Source of the DNA: a virus
Direction: 5' to 3' (one strand)
Length of the DNA: 32,099 nucleotides
Virus record (IMG/VR): IMGVR_UViG_3300032287_001444
Coordinates: 1 to 32,099 of that record
Below are positions 8,088-14,575 of this stretch, piece by piece. Made by a program: the position numbers and the translations under genes. A model generated the notes under the pieces. That model searched no databases and was not told the origin of the DNA. It saw only the letters and a list, made by a program, of their open reading frames with translations. Each line of letters begins with the position of its first letter. Position 1 is the first letter of the stretch.

Positions 8088-8226
8088 GGCATTGCAGCCC
8101 TGCACCATTCCCGCCATTGTGGATGGTGATGCGGCTGGCGTTGAAACGGCGTTGATCGAACGCGGTGCAGAGATTGCCCGTTGCGAGGCAAAGCGGCGGG
8201 CGCTTGTGCAGGGCTGGCCGCAGTGA
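7984..8226 (+). CDS. Rz1: Rz1-like outer-membrane lipoprotein (o-spanin), nested in Rz
   Basis: This 80-residue protein is encoded in the +1 frame relative to the i-spanin gene and overlaps its last ~100 bases. It starts with a signal sequence (MFRILLPMSLALM) and a lipobox L14-P15-A16-C17, so it should be lipidated at C17 and anchored in the outer membrane. The region after it is Pro-rich (PPLRLPAPPSE), as in other Rz1 proteins. The nested layout and lipobox make the call firm. Confidence 0.85.
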   Translation: MFRILLPMSLALMLPACGTSRKVTPPLRLPAPPSEALQPCTIPAIVDGDAAGVETALIERGAEIARCEAKRRALVQGWPQ

Positions 8227-8235
8227 GGTGATGAC

Positions 8236-8517
8236 ATGGCGAAAGACCCAAGACTAAAGGCGGTGGGCGTGGAAGGCTATAACAAGCCGAAACGCACACC
8301 GACCCATCCGACGAAAAGTCATGTCGTCGTTGCCAAGGAAGGCGACGAAATAAAGACGATCCGCTTCGGCCAGCAAGGCGTTAAGGGATCGCCGCCGCGC
8401 GAAGGTGAAAGCAAAGCCGACAAGGCAAGGCGCGCTGCCTTCAAAGCCCGCCACGCTGAAAACATTGCCAAGGGCAAAATGTCGGCTGCCTATTGGTCAA
8501 ACAAGGTGAAATGGTAA
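8236..8517 (+). CDS. small basic phage protein (93 aa), function unknown
   Basis: This 93-residue, Lys-rich protein ends in RFGQQGVKGSPPREGESKADKARRAAFKARHAENIAKGKMSAAYWSNKVKW. That C-terminal pattern recurs in many unrelated phages, often near structural or packaging genes, but has no known function as far as I know. GAGGTGATG lies just before the start. Its stop overlaps the next start by TAATG. The high positive charge suggests nucleic acid binding, which is inference. Confidence 0.75.
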   Translation: MAKDPRLKAVGVEGYNKPKRTPTHPTKSHVVVAKEGDEIKTIRFGQQGVKGSPPREGESKADKARRAAFKARHAENIAKGKMSAAYWSNKVKW

Positions 8518-8663
8518 TGCCACTCAAGATGGGATATAGCGCCAAGAGCGTGAGCGCCAACATCAAGGCGGAAATGAAAGCCGGCAAGCCGCAGAATCAG
8601 GCTGTTGCCATTGCCCTGTCGGTTGCGCGCAAGGCTAAGAGCAAGGCCAAGAAAAAGAGCTAA
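8517..8663 (+). CDS. small basic protein (48 aa), DUF6496-like
   Basis: This 48-residue protein starts on the A of the previous stop codon (TAATG). The sequence MPLKMGYSAKSVSANIKAE...GKPQNQAVAIALSVARKAK ends in a Lys-rich tail. The NI..EM.AGKPQ.QAVAIAL pattern is a recurrent small phage protein family whose function is unknown; the DUF6496 name is from memory. Its stop overlaps the end of the convergent minus-strand gene by four bases, so no terminator separates the two operons here. Confidence 0.7.
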   Translation: MPLKMGYSAKSVSANIKAEMKAGKPQNQAVAIALSVARKAKSKAKKKS

Positions 8664-9052
8664 CTGGCGTCCATTGCTGTTGGCGTCATCAGATTAGCAT
8701 CGGCGCGCTTTCGGCCATTGGCGCGGGCAGCCTCATAAATAGCGCGGCGATGCCGGCGCAACGCATCTGTGAAGCGGTAGACGCTGCCCCAGCCAAAATG
8801 ATGCGCCAATTCGGTTAGTGTCTTGTCACCGATGTCACGATCAGCGGCGGGCAGCGTGGGCGCAGTGCCGGGCGGGCGCGGCGGATTGTTCGTGCGGCGC
8901 GGCGGCGCTTCCTCATTGGCCATTCGCACTTCCACCGATCTAACTTGTGACAGATGCGCCCGAATGCGTTCGTTAGCATAAATTCGAACCATGCGCCCAT
9001 CGGGGTAGAGATTCCAAAAGCGCCGATCATGAATAATGACTTTCGGCTTCAT
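8660..9052 (-). CDS. hypothetical DNA-binding-like protein (130 aa)
   Basis: This is the last gene of a minus-strand cluster of small proteins. Residues 1-45 are basic and strand-rich (IIHDRRFWNLYPDGRMVRIYANERIRAHL). A Pro/Arg-rich linker follows at about 50-72. Residues about 77-112 look like a helical DNA-binding unit (LTELAHHFGWGSVYRFTDALRRHRRAIYEAARANGRK). No family is recognised. Its start lies one base beyond the upstream gene's stop, so it is co-transcribed. The stop overlaps the convergent + gene. Confidence 0.65.
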   Translation of the reverse strand: MKPKVIIHDRRFWNLYPDGRMVRIYANERIRAHLSQVRSVEVRMANEEAPPRRTNNPPRPPGTAPTLPAADRDIGDKTLTELAHHFGWGSVYRFTDALRRHRRAIYEAARANGRKRADANLMTPTAMDAS

Positions 9053-9053
9053 G

Positions 9054-9341
9054 TCACAGACTCGCGGGCTGGCGGTTGGCGGAATGCTTGATCATTGCGG
9101 CCAGCACGGTTTGATTGGCTGGGCGGCGGCGGCGCTGCAACTGCCATGTGTAAATCGGCTGTCCCTCACTGGTTACGGCGCGATGCCACATGGCGAAAAT
9201 ATAGCCCTCATCATCTAGCAGCCTCACAAACCGGCCAAGATCACCGGGAATTGAATGGGTGGCATCGCTGACAATCTTGGCGACGATGTTGCCTTCCGGC
9301 GCTTCCATCACCCAGCTTGCAACTTCCTTGGCGCTATACAT
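9054..9341 (-). CDS. hypothetical protein (95 aa)
   Basis: The start is set at 9341, where AAGGAGACGCACA precedes the ATG. The longer open frame upstream of this has no ribosome site. The protein (MYSAKEVASWVMEAPEGNIVAKIVSDATHS...) is mixed alpha/beta with a basic C-terminal third. I do not recognise a family. It belongs to the minus-strand cluster of small genes, each with its own GGAG-type site, that looks like an accessory module for host interaction. Confidence 0.65.
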   Translation of the reverse strand: MYSAKEVASWVMEAPEGNIVAKIVSDATHSIPGDLGRFVRLLDDEGYIFAMWHRAVTSEGQPIYTWQLQRRRRPANQTVLAAMIKHSANRQPASL

Positions 9342-9352
9342 TGTGCGTCTCC

Positions 9353-9418
9353 TTAGATCATTGCCAGCAAGGCAAGGCAGATAAACAGGCAGGCCATTGG
9401 TAGAGCTTCGCGTAGCAT
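9353..9418 (-). CDS. 21-residue hydrophobic micro-protein
   Basis: This short frame encodes MLREALPMACLFICLALLAMI and then stops. AGGAG lies ten bases upstream of the ATG, in the same style as its neighbours. It fills exactly the space between two supported genes in the same cluster. It would be a single membrane-spanning peptide, perhaps a small inhibitor or lysis modulator. It was too short for an ordinary gene search, and coding status rests on the ribosome site and position alone. Confidence 0.45.
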   Translation of the reverse strand: MLREALPMACLFICLALLAMI

Positions 9419-9433
9419 GGTGTGTGTCTCCTG

Positions 9434-9634
9434 TTATCGAGCGTGAGTGGTGCGGGCGAGGCCAGCGGCGACAGCCGCTTCGCGGGTGGGGTATTCGCCG
9501 CCATCCCAGCGCAGCCCGCGACTGCATACCAATGTCAGATCGAAATGCTCATCAATGCTGACCAATGGCGCGTTGACACCATAATGGGCGGGGAACGTTG
9601 CTGCCGGGATGTGGCGGATTTTAAAGGCATTCAT
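9434..9634 (-). CDS. hypothetical protein (66 aa)
   Basis: The start at 9634 is chosen because GGGAG lies upstream and the sequence before it lacks a site. The protein reads MNAFKIRHIPAATFPAHYGVNAPLVSIDEHFDLTLVCSRGLRWDGGEYPTREAAVAAGLARTTHAR. The ending GGEYPTREAAVAAGLARTT, a helix after a Gly turn, resembles other small phage-encoded DUF-like proteins. I do not assign a family. It is the second gene of the minus-strand small-protein cluster. Confidence 0.6.
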   Translation of the reverse strand: MNAFKIRHIPAATFPAHYGVNAPLVSIDEHFDLTLVCSRGLRWDGGEYPTREAAVAAGLARTTHAR

Positions 9635-9674
9635 GGTGGTCGTCTCCCGTTGTTGGTTGGTTAGTGAAAGCAAA

Positions 9675-9854
9675 TCAGTCGTTGATCCAATCGTGCGCCG
9701 CGATGCCAGCCCAATCTTTGGTGCCGCCGCTCTGCACCTTGGCGGCCTTAAACTGGCCAGCCCAGCCAAACGCAACCGCATATTTGCCGCGCGCAAGATG
9801 AGTGATCTTTGCCCATTTGCCGTTGCTGCGGATGTATTTTTCGCTGCCGATCAT
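9675..9854 (-). CDS. hypothetical protein (59 aa), first gene of minus cluster
   Basis: This frame runs from ATG at 9854, preceded by CGGAGACGATTACA, to TGA at 9675. It encodes 59 residues beginning MIGSEKYIRSNGKWAKITHL and ending AGIAAHDWIND. It is rich in Gly, Lys and Trp and probably forms a small beta-barrel-like fold (GKYAVAFGWAGQFKAAKVQSGGTKDW). It is the promoter-proximal gene of the small-protein operon facing the divergent control region. No family is recognised. Confidence 0.6.
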   Translation of the reverse strand: MIGSEKYIRSNGKWAKITHLARGKYAVAFGWAGQFKAAKVQSGGTKDWAGIAAHDWIND

Positions 9855-9980
9855 TGTAATCGTCTCCGTCCTGTGGGGCGCTGCCCCGTTGTTGTTGACG
9901 CCACCCTGCCAATCTCCCGGCTATGCGTCAAGCATGAAAATATGCTTGCAGCATTTTATTTTGACCCCTATGGGCAGCGC
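9855..9980. promoter_or_regulatory. divergent control region between minus small-gene cluster and HTH gene
   Basis: These 126 bases separate two divergent operons. They contain a 7-bp inverted pair, TTGACGC (9895-9901) and GCGTCAA (9925-9931), each of which includes a good -35-like TTGACG on its own strand. A second palindrome overlaps its right arm (9929-9948). No convincing -10 boxes could be fixed, so exact promoters are not assigned. The layout is that of a repressor-controlled genetic switch. Confidence 0.5.
9929..9948. promoter_or_regulatory. candidate operator palindrome CAAGCAT-N6-ATGCTTG
   Basis: A perfect 7-bp inverted repeat with a 6-base centre lies about 30 bases before the HTH gene start at 9981. 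The size and symmetry fit a dimeric Cro/CI-type repressor site. It is most simply explained as autoregulation by the adjacent HTH protein. Confidence 0.5.
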
Positions 9981-10190
9981 ATGAGCAAAATCATGACCCA
10001 TGCAATGCGCGCTGCTGGCCTAAATGATGTCACGCTGGCCGCGCTAATCGGCTGTTCGCAGTCGCATATCAACCGGATTCGTAACGGCAAAATGGTGCCG
10101 CGACGGGTGATGGCCAACGCTATCGAACGCGCGTTAAGCGTTCATGGCCTGGCTGATGAACTAACCAAAAAAGAGAGGGACAACGCATGA
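9981..10190 (+). CDS. small Cro/CI-like helix-turn-helix regulator (69 aa)
   Basis: This 69-residue protein has the sequence AGLNDVTLAALIGCSQSHINRIRNGKMVPRRVMANAIERAL, a typical helix-turn-helix with recognition helix near SQSHINRIR. The frame is open far upstream, but the ATG at 9981 is chosen because the ATG at 9942 would lie inside the palindrome. No strong ribosome site precedes either. It is probably a Cro-like repressor of the divergent promoters. Its stop overlaps the next start by ATGA. Confidence 0.7.
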   Translation: MSKIMTHAMRAAGLNDVTLAALIGCSQSHINRIRNGKMVPRRVMANAIERALSVHGLADELTKKERDNA

Positions 10191-10639
10191 CGCTAAAAAA
10201 CTGGACGCCAGACGAAGATGCAATTCTTACCAGCATGATGCAGGCCGGTGATACCTATGCACAGGTTGCAGCCGCTTTGCCGGGCCGGAATATTTCAGCG
10301 ATCAAATGCCGCGCTTACCGGCTGAATTGCAGCAATACGCGAGTTGATGGGCGCTGGTATGGGAAGGCTGATGCCACGCTGCGGCAAATGTGGTCTGATG
10401 GCGCGACAATTATGGAGATTGCGGATCGGTTGGGCGTGGCCCACACATCGGTTCGCCGCCGCATTGAGCGCATCAATCTGCCGCCGCGCAAGTCAGCGGT
10501 TCGCGCAATCGGCACCGGCTGGGCGGCCAATGATCTTGCTATTGAACGCAGCATCCGCCAAGCCACGGCGGCGTTCGAGCGCCATTTTCGCACCGTAGCA
10601 GACAAGAGGCGATGGCATGTCTGGAACTATGCAGCGTAA
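10187..10639 (+). CDS. tandem GcrA-like/Myb-like DNA-binding regulator (150 aa)
   Basis: Two related helical units are visible. Residues 5-48 read WTPDEDAILTSMMQAGDTYAQVAAALPGR.ISAIKCRAYRL. Residues 57-98 read WYGKADATLRQMWSDGATIMEIADRLGVAHTSVRRRIERINL. Both resemble the N-terminal DNA-binding domain of GcrA, the alphaproteobacterial cell-cycle regulator, and the SANT/Myb-like HTH of phage proteins. It may mimic or compete with host GcrA, or control phage promoters. It is coupled to the HTH gene by ATGA and is followed by a terminator. Confidence 0.7.
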   Translation: MTLKNWTPDEDAILTSMMQAGDTYAQVAAALPGRNISAIKCRAYRLNCSNTRVDGRWYGKADATLRQMWSDGATIMEIADRLGVAHTSVRRRIERINLPPRKSAVRAIGTGWAANDLAIERSIRQATAAFERHFRTVADKRRWHVWNYAA

Positions 10640-10646
10640 TGTTTTG

Positions 10647-10674
10647 GCGGCGGGCTTAAAAACCCGCCGCTTTT
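10647..10674. terminator. bidirectional rho-independent terminator
   Basis: An 8-bp G+C stem, GCGGCGGG (10647-10654) and CCCGCCGC (10663-10670), is followed by TTTT on the + strand. On the minus strand the stem is followed by CAAAACATT, with an A-rich loop. It lies between convergent genes. The stop codon of the minus-strand VRR-NUC gene sits in the loop. Confidence 0.75.
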
Positions 10675-11015
10675 ATGTGCGCTTCTATCTGGCGCTTGGC
10701 ATCGTCTGCACCATAGCAAACCAACACCGTCTGGCCGATTGATGCTAGGTATAGATGCCAGCTTTTCTGGTCTGGCGACAAACGCCCACCTTGCGTTCGC
10801 TTCATTTCCACCCACAAGCCCCAGGCCGGCACGAAAAGATCGGGAACGCCACGGCTAACGCCTTCGGCTTTCAGCTTGGCCGCAGTGGCGCGGGATCGCC
10901 AGCCGCCGTTCGGGATCGCAAATATGCGAACATCGCTAAACTTGCGGCGGAACCAGAACACGATTTCACGCTGTTCTTCATGCTCTGTCGGCAGTGGCTG
11001 CGCCCGCTCCTTCAA
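10656..11015 (-). CDS. VRR-NUC domain nuclease (119 aa)
   Basis: The start is set at a TTG (11015) because GGGAGGT lies five bases before it. That TTG also overlaps the upstream stop as TTGA. The resulting 119 residues have the VRR-NUC pattern: IPNGG at 34-38, EGVSRGVPDLF at 51-61 with D59, and WVEMKR with E70 and K72. These are the metal-binding residues of this PD-(D/E)XK-type nuclease fold, seen in phage Holliday-junction or flap nucleases and in FAN1. It is the last gene of the minus-strand recombination operon and ends inside the terminator loop. Confidence 0.85.
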   Translation of the reverse strand: MKERAQPLPTEHEEQREIVFWFRRKFSDVRIFAIPNGGWRSRATAAKLKAEGVSRGVPDLFVPAWGLWVEMKRTQGGRLSPDQKSWHLYLASIGQTVLVCYGADDAKRQIEAHIKAAGF

Positions 11016-11224
11016 AACGGCACCTCCCTTGGCTGCACATCGTATGGATCGAACGCCTTCCAATCCTGACATGCGCTTGGCGTTCCCTGAAATTGATCCG
11101 GTGGCGTTGCGGCGTGTTTGTGGCAATGGTTCGTTTCCCGGTGAAAATAGTTGCAGTCCCAGCACAGCTTAGGCCGGGCAGCTTCCCAGTCAATCAGCGC
11201 AGCCGGCTTTGTTGCCATACTCAT
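11012..11224 (-). CDS. Cys/His-rich mini-protein, likely zinc-binding (70 aa)
   Basis: The start at 11224 overlaps the previous stop by ATGA; an alternative ATG lies at 11218. The 70 residues contain CWDCNYFHRETNHCHKH and a later C, giving a CxxC...CxH...C arrangement typical of small zinc-binding modules. It lies between a PAPS-reductase-like gene and a VRR-NUC gene and overlaps both, so it is translated in step with them. No named family is recognised. A nucleic-acid or partner-protein adaptor role is inferred. Confidence 0.7.
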   Translation of the reverse strand: MSMATKPAALIDWEAARPKLCWDCNYFHRETNHCHKHAATPPDQFQGTPSACQDWKAFDPYDVQPREVPF

Positions 11225-11964
11225 GCCTTCATGTCCTGTTCTGCAATATGGCAAAGAAAGTCACAGGCTGGCGCGATTGGGTTTAGCGTTGGCCAATCTG
11301 CCGGCACTTCATCAATAAACACCCGCACATCGCCCGGCATCCGCGCCAAGCGCGCTCCAAGTTCGCGTGACAGCTTCACCATGCGGTCAAAGTCGGCGGG
11401 AAAGTGCAGGCGCATCGCGGCCCAGTAGTTCGGGCTGGTCGCTTTTGGGCATGGGATGCAGTTGTTGTTCTGAAAGCCCAACGCATACATGGGCGGCAGT
11501 TCAATCCCCGCGCTTTGCAGCATGGCAAGGCAGGCTTGTTTTGTAATACCGCGTTCAATAAGCGGAAATCGCACCAGCAATTCAGGATTGTGCAGATTAA
11601 AGCGTTCGGCGCGCTCCACGTCTTCACTGTCGGCGGTATAGCCAAAAACATGCACGTCACCGGGTTTCTGGAATGCAATGCGCGGCTGCTTTTTTAATGC
11701 CCCGGTGCATGGAGCGCCCGCGATGCCGGCAATGTAACGGCGTTGCTCCCACACATCCCAAGTGTCAAGATATTCAGGGTTGGATAGCCGCTTAATCGGC
11801 GCGTTAAACCACCGCACACAATCGGCCATAAACCGCTCGTTGTCAGGGTGTTCGCTGCCGGTTTCACAATATGCAACCACGGCAGTAGGCTGTTCAGACA
11901 GCATCAGCTTTGCAGCAACCGCGCTAGCGGCACCGCAGCTAAACCAAATTATATTTCTACTCAT
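11221..11964 (-). CDS. phosphoadenosine phosphosulfate (PAPS) reductase-like protein (247 aa)
   Basis: The N-terminus IIWFSCGAASAVAAKL (S9-C10-G11-A12-A13-S14) is the phage-type variant of the SGGxxS ATP-pyrophosphatase loop. GAPCTGALKK near residues 83-92, FGYTADSEDVERAERF, and C169-x2-C172 complete the PAPS-reductase/DndC-like pattern. Members use ATP-type chemistry for sulfur or nucleotide reactions; DndC takes part in DNA phosphorothioation. I chose the second of two ATGs (11964), which overlaps the helicase stop and has GGGAGG upstream; the first is 11970. No DndA, D or E partner is present, so the role is unknown. Confidence 0.8.
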   Translation of the reverse strand: MSRNIIWFSCGAASAVAAKLMLSEQPTAVVAYCETGSEHPDNERFMADCVRWFNAPIKRLSNPEYLDTWDVWEQRRYIAGIAGAPCTGALKKQPRIAFQKPGDVHVFGYTADSEDVERAERFNLHNPELLVRFPLIERGITKQACLAMLQSAGIELPPMYALGFQNNNCIPCPKATSPNYWAAMRLHFPADFDRMVKLSRELGARLARMPGDVRVFIDEVPADWPTLNPIAPACDFLCHIAEQDMKA

Positions 11965-13541
11965 CCCCATAGCCTCCCAATGATGCGATAATATTTGCCA
12001 TCGCGTTTATATGTTATGCCGGTTGGCGGCTTGCCACCGCTTAGGATCGCCGCAACTCCGTCTAGCGTCATGGACGGCTTAAGCGCAACGCCGGCATTGC
12101 TGGCGATGATGCCAAGCGTGGCCACCGCTTTCTCCCCGGCATAACCTTCGTGCGTGACCGTTAGATATTCCTTCACGCCAGGATCCGACAGAGCGCCATA
12201 ATAGGTGACTTCCAGCATATCCTTGCCGCTGGTCTTGCTGGTGTGTTTGCGCCAGCGCCATGACGTGACAGGCATTTCGGACGGCGCAAAGCCCATAATA
12301 TCGTCGTTGTGCAGCCGGTAGGTTTTAGGCTCTGGCGCGGGAAACTCTGAGCCGCAAGCCGGGCAGATTTTTACGCTGGGATGGCATAGCTCATCGCAAA
12401 ACTCGCAGACTTTCACCGGAGCTTCACCGTCGCCTTTGCCGGCTTTGGTTGGCGGCTGCACAGCAGTGATCGGGCCGTGTGTAGCTACAACGCCGGCAAA
12501 GTCTAGAACAAGGCAATCAGCCTTGCCCGGCGCAACGCGAAGCCCGCGCCCAGCCATCTGCACATAAAGTGCCGGCGACATGGTGGGCCGCAGCATGGCA
12601 ATCAGATCAATTGCCGGAAAGTCAAAGCCGGTGGTCAAGACTTGGGCATTGGTTAGCGCCTGAATCCGCCCAGCTTTGAAGTCGGCAATCATGCGCTCCC
12701 GTTCCGCCTTTGGCGTTGCGCCAGTCACGCAATTGGCTGCAATGCCGCGATCATTAAGCAGATCGGCAATGTGCTGGGAATGTTCAATTCCTGTACAAAA
12801 CAGCAGCCAATGTTTACGATCTGAACCAAGCGCCATGATTTCAGCCACGACGGCGCTGTTGTTGTCGTCGGTATCAACCGCCGCCTGCAACTCGCTTTCG
12901 ATAAATTCGCCGCCACGTTTGTGGACGCCATCTAGGTCAAAGCGGGCCTTCGTCACCTTGCTGCGAAGCGTGGTCAAAAATCCTTTGTAAACCAGTTCTT
13001 CAATGGTCACCGGATCAATCAAACCATCAAACAGCGCCGGCTTGTCAGTAATAAGGCCATGCCCCAAGCGGTAAGGCGTGGCGGTCAGGCCCACGACACG
13101 CAACGCCGGATTTATGGCCAGCAAGGCGTTTAATAGCGTCCTATACCCGCCCTCATCCTTGTGGCTGACAAGGTGGCATTCGTCGATAATGACAAGATCA
13201 ACATGCCCTAGCAGATGCGCCTTTTCTCGCACCGATTGGATGCCTGCAAACGTGATCGGCTCCCCAAGCTGGCGTTTGCCAATGCTGGCGCTGTAGATGC
13301 CCAGCGGTGCGCCAGGCCAATGTTCGCGCATTTTGGCGGCGTTCTGTTCAATAAGTTCCTTCTGGTGCGTCAACATCAGCACCCGCGTTTCAGGCCAGTT
13401 TTGCAGCCCTTCCTTGCAAAGTGTAGCTACAATGTGACTCTTGCCCGCGCCGGTTGGCAGCACAAGGCACGGATGCCCATCGTGTGACCGCATCCAATCG
13501 TAAAGATCGTCAAGAGATTTTCTTTGATAATCACGAAGCAT
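11961..13541 (-). CDS. SF2 DEAD/DEAH-box helicase with zinc ribbon (526 aa)
   Basis: The start MLRDYQ at 13541 overlaps the upstream nuclease gene by 11 bases; the longer frame to 13574 is less likely. Motifs of superfamily 2 helicases are in order: PTGAGKS at 29-35, DECH at 120-123, TATP at 153-156, TTGFD near 303-307 and QMAGRGLR at 328-335. A zinc ribbon follows with C379, C382, C393 and C396. This is the common phage recombination or replication helicase (UvsW/RadD-like architecture). It remodels DNA branches beside the nuclease and Sak4-like ATPase. Confidence 0.9.
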   Translation of the reverse strand: MLRDYQRKSLDDLYDWMRSHDGHPCLVLPTGAGKSHIVATLCKEGLQNWPETRVLMLTHQKELIEQNAAKMREHWPGAPLGIYSASIGKRQLGEPITFAGIQSVREKAHLLGHVDLVIIDECHLVSHKDEGGYRTLLNALLAINPALRVVGLTATPYRLGHGLITDKPALFDGLIDPVTIEELVYKGFLTTLRSKVTKARFDLDGVHKRGGEFIESELQAAVDTDDNNSAVVAEIMALGSDRKHWLLFCTGIEHSQHIADLLNDRGIAANCVTGATPKAERERMIADFKAGRIQALTNAQVLTTGFDFPAIDLIAMLRPTMSPALYVQMAGRGLRVAPGKADCLVLDFAGVVATHGPITAVQPPTKAGKGDGEAPVKVCEFCDELCHPSVKICPACGSEFPAPEPKTYRLHNDDIMGFAPSEMPVTSWRWRKHTSKTSGKDMLEVTYYGALSDPGVKEYLTVTHEGYAGEKAVATLGIIASNAGVALKPSMTLDGVAAILSGGKPPTGITYKRDGKYYRIIGRLWG

Positions 13542-14514
13542 CAAACGCACTCGCCAAAGCCTGCACCGTTTCATTTAGCAACTGGCGCGATGTCAGCCCG
13601 CCAACGCCATTCCGCAGGCGGCTTTGACCAATCAGCCAAGTGACAGACAAGCCATCGTCAGAACCTTCCATTTGCCACGGCACAAGGTCAGGATGGAAAA
13701 CATGGTCATTACATCCGTCATACTGAGCATCGGGCGGAATCGCCATGTCCCACCGGGCGCAATGCCAAGTGCTATCCTCTTTCGCCGTCGCATGGGCGCA
13801 TGTGCGGCAATTCACTTCCTTCGTCGGTTGTGACTTGTGGCACATCGCTTTTGCGGGACACCATCCACATTGATACCATGTCGGATCGGTCGAGATAGGG
13901 GGGGGTATCCTGTCGGCCAATGCAATGGCCCGGCCTTTGGCAATGGCGGCATCCGCAACATCTTTATCAAAGCGCACCCGTTCGCAGTGCAGCCGATCAT
14001 CGTCTTTGCAGACTGCCACATAAAGCGCCCGCGTCAAGCCAAGCCCGGCCATGTAAACCTGCATCTGCACATAGTGCTGCCACTTGGACAGGCGAACGCC
14101 TTTGGCCGCCAGATCGTCAAATGACTTTTTGCCGTGAGTTTTGAACTCCAACAAATGCTCCGTTTTTGGCGCTTCGGGAATGCCAACGCCAATCCCGTCA
14201 ATGCTGCCGCTAACATGCGCGCCAAAATCGACGCGGTTTTGCTGGCCGCGAACGGTGATGCCCACCGCTTCCAGATCGGCAATAATCGTGGCTTCCTCAT
14301 TGTGGCCACGGCGAAACAAGCGCAGAGTGCGGCCTTCGAATTGCTCAATGACAGCCCAGCGAAACGATAGCCAAAGCCAGCGATCACAATGATGGCCCAA
14401 GAGGCTTGCGCCAAGGTGCGGGCGTGGCCGTTCACGCTTGGCAGCGTGGTGAGCATCTATCAGGCTTGCAACGGCGCTTTGATCGGCTATAATCGTCTCT
14501 GGCAGCTTTGCCAT
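13531..14514 (-). CDS. PD-(D/E)XK exonuclease, Cas4/RecB-like with Fe-S cysteine pattern (327 aa)
   Basis: The ATG at 14514 has GGGAGGAG upstream; the longer open frame beyond it is spurious. Residues 34-49 (LGASLLGHHCDRWLWL) carry the first Cys (C43). GSIDG (D106) and LEFKTHGKK (E123, K125) are the catalytic PD-(D/E)XK residues, and QHYVQMQVYM follows. C216-x2-C219-x5-C225 near the end completes the four-Cys pattern of Fe-S nucleases such as Cas4 and AddB. An extra Cys cluster (C236, C239, C252) follows and is unusual. It is likely the exonuclease of a phage recombination pair with the Sak4-like protein. Confidence 0.85.
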   Translation of the reverse strand: MAKLPETIIADQSAVASLIDAHHAAKRERPRPHLGASLLGHHCDRWLWLSFRWAVIEQFEGRTLRLFRRGHNEEATIIADLEAVGITVRGQQNRVDFGAHVSGSIDGIGVGIPEAPKTEHLLEFKTHGKKSFDDLAAKGVRLSKWQHYVQMQVYMAGLGLTRALYVAVCKDDDRLHCERVRFDKDVADAAIAKGRAIALADRIPPPISTDPTWYQCGWCPAKAMCHKSQPTKEVNCRTCAHATAKEDSTWHCARWDMAIPPDAQYDGCNDHVFHPDLVPWQMEGSDDGLSVTWLIGQSRLRNGVGGLTSRQLLNETVQALASAFDAS

Positions 14515-14540
14515 GTTGTGTCTCCTCCCGTGAACAACTT

Positions 14541-14571
14541 GGGGCTGGTGATGAGCCAGCCCCATTTTTTT
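14541..14571. terminator. strong hairpin GGGGCTGG/CCAGCCCC with T-run on the + strand
   Basis: GGGGCTGG (14541-14548) and CCAGCCCC (14556-14563) form an 8-bp stem with a 7-base loop, followed on the + strand by ATTTTTTT. The flanking genes run on the minus strand, so the T-run is antisense to them. In minus RNA the hairpin has an A-tract before it instead. It may block antisense transcription or stabilise or process the operon mRNA. The same stem recurs at 27183. Confidence 0.6.
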
Positions 14572-14575
14572 GTTG

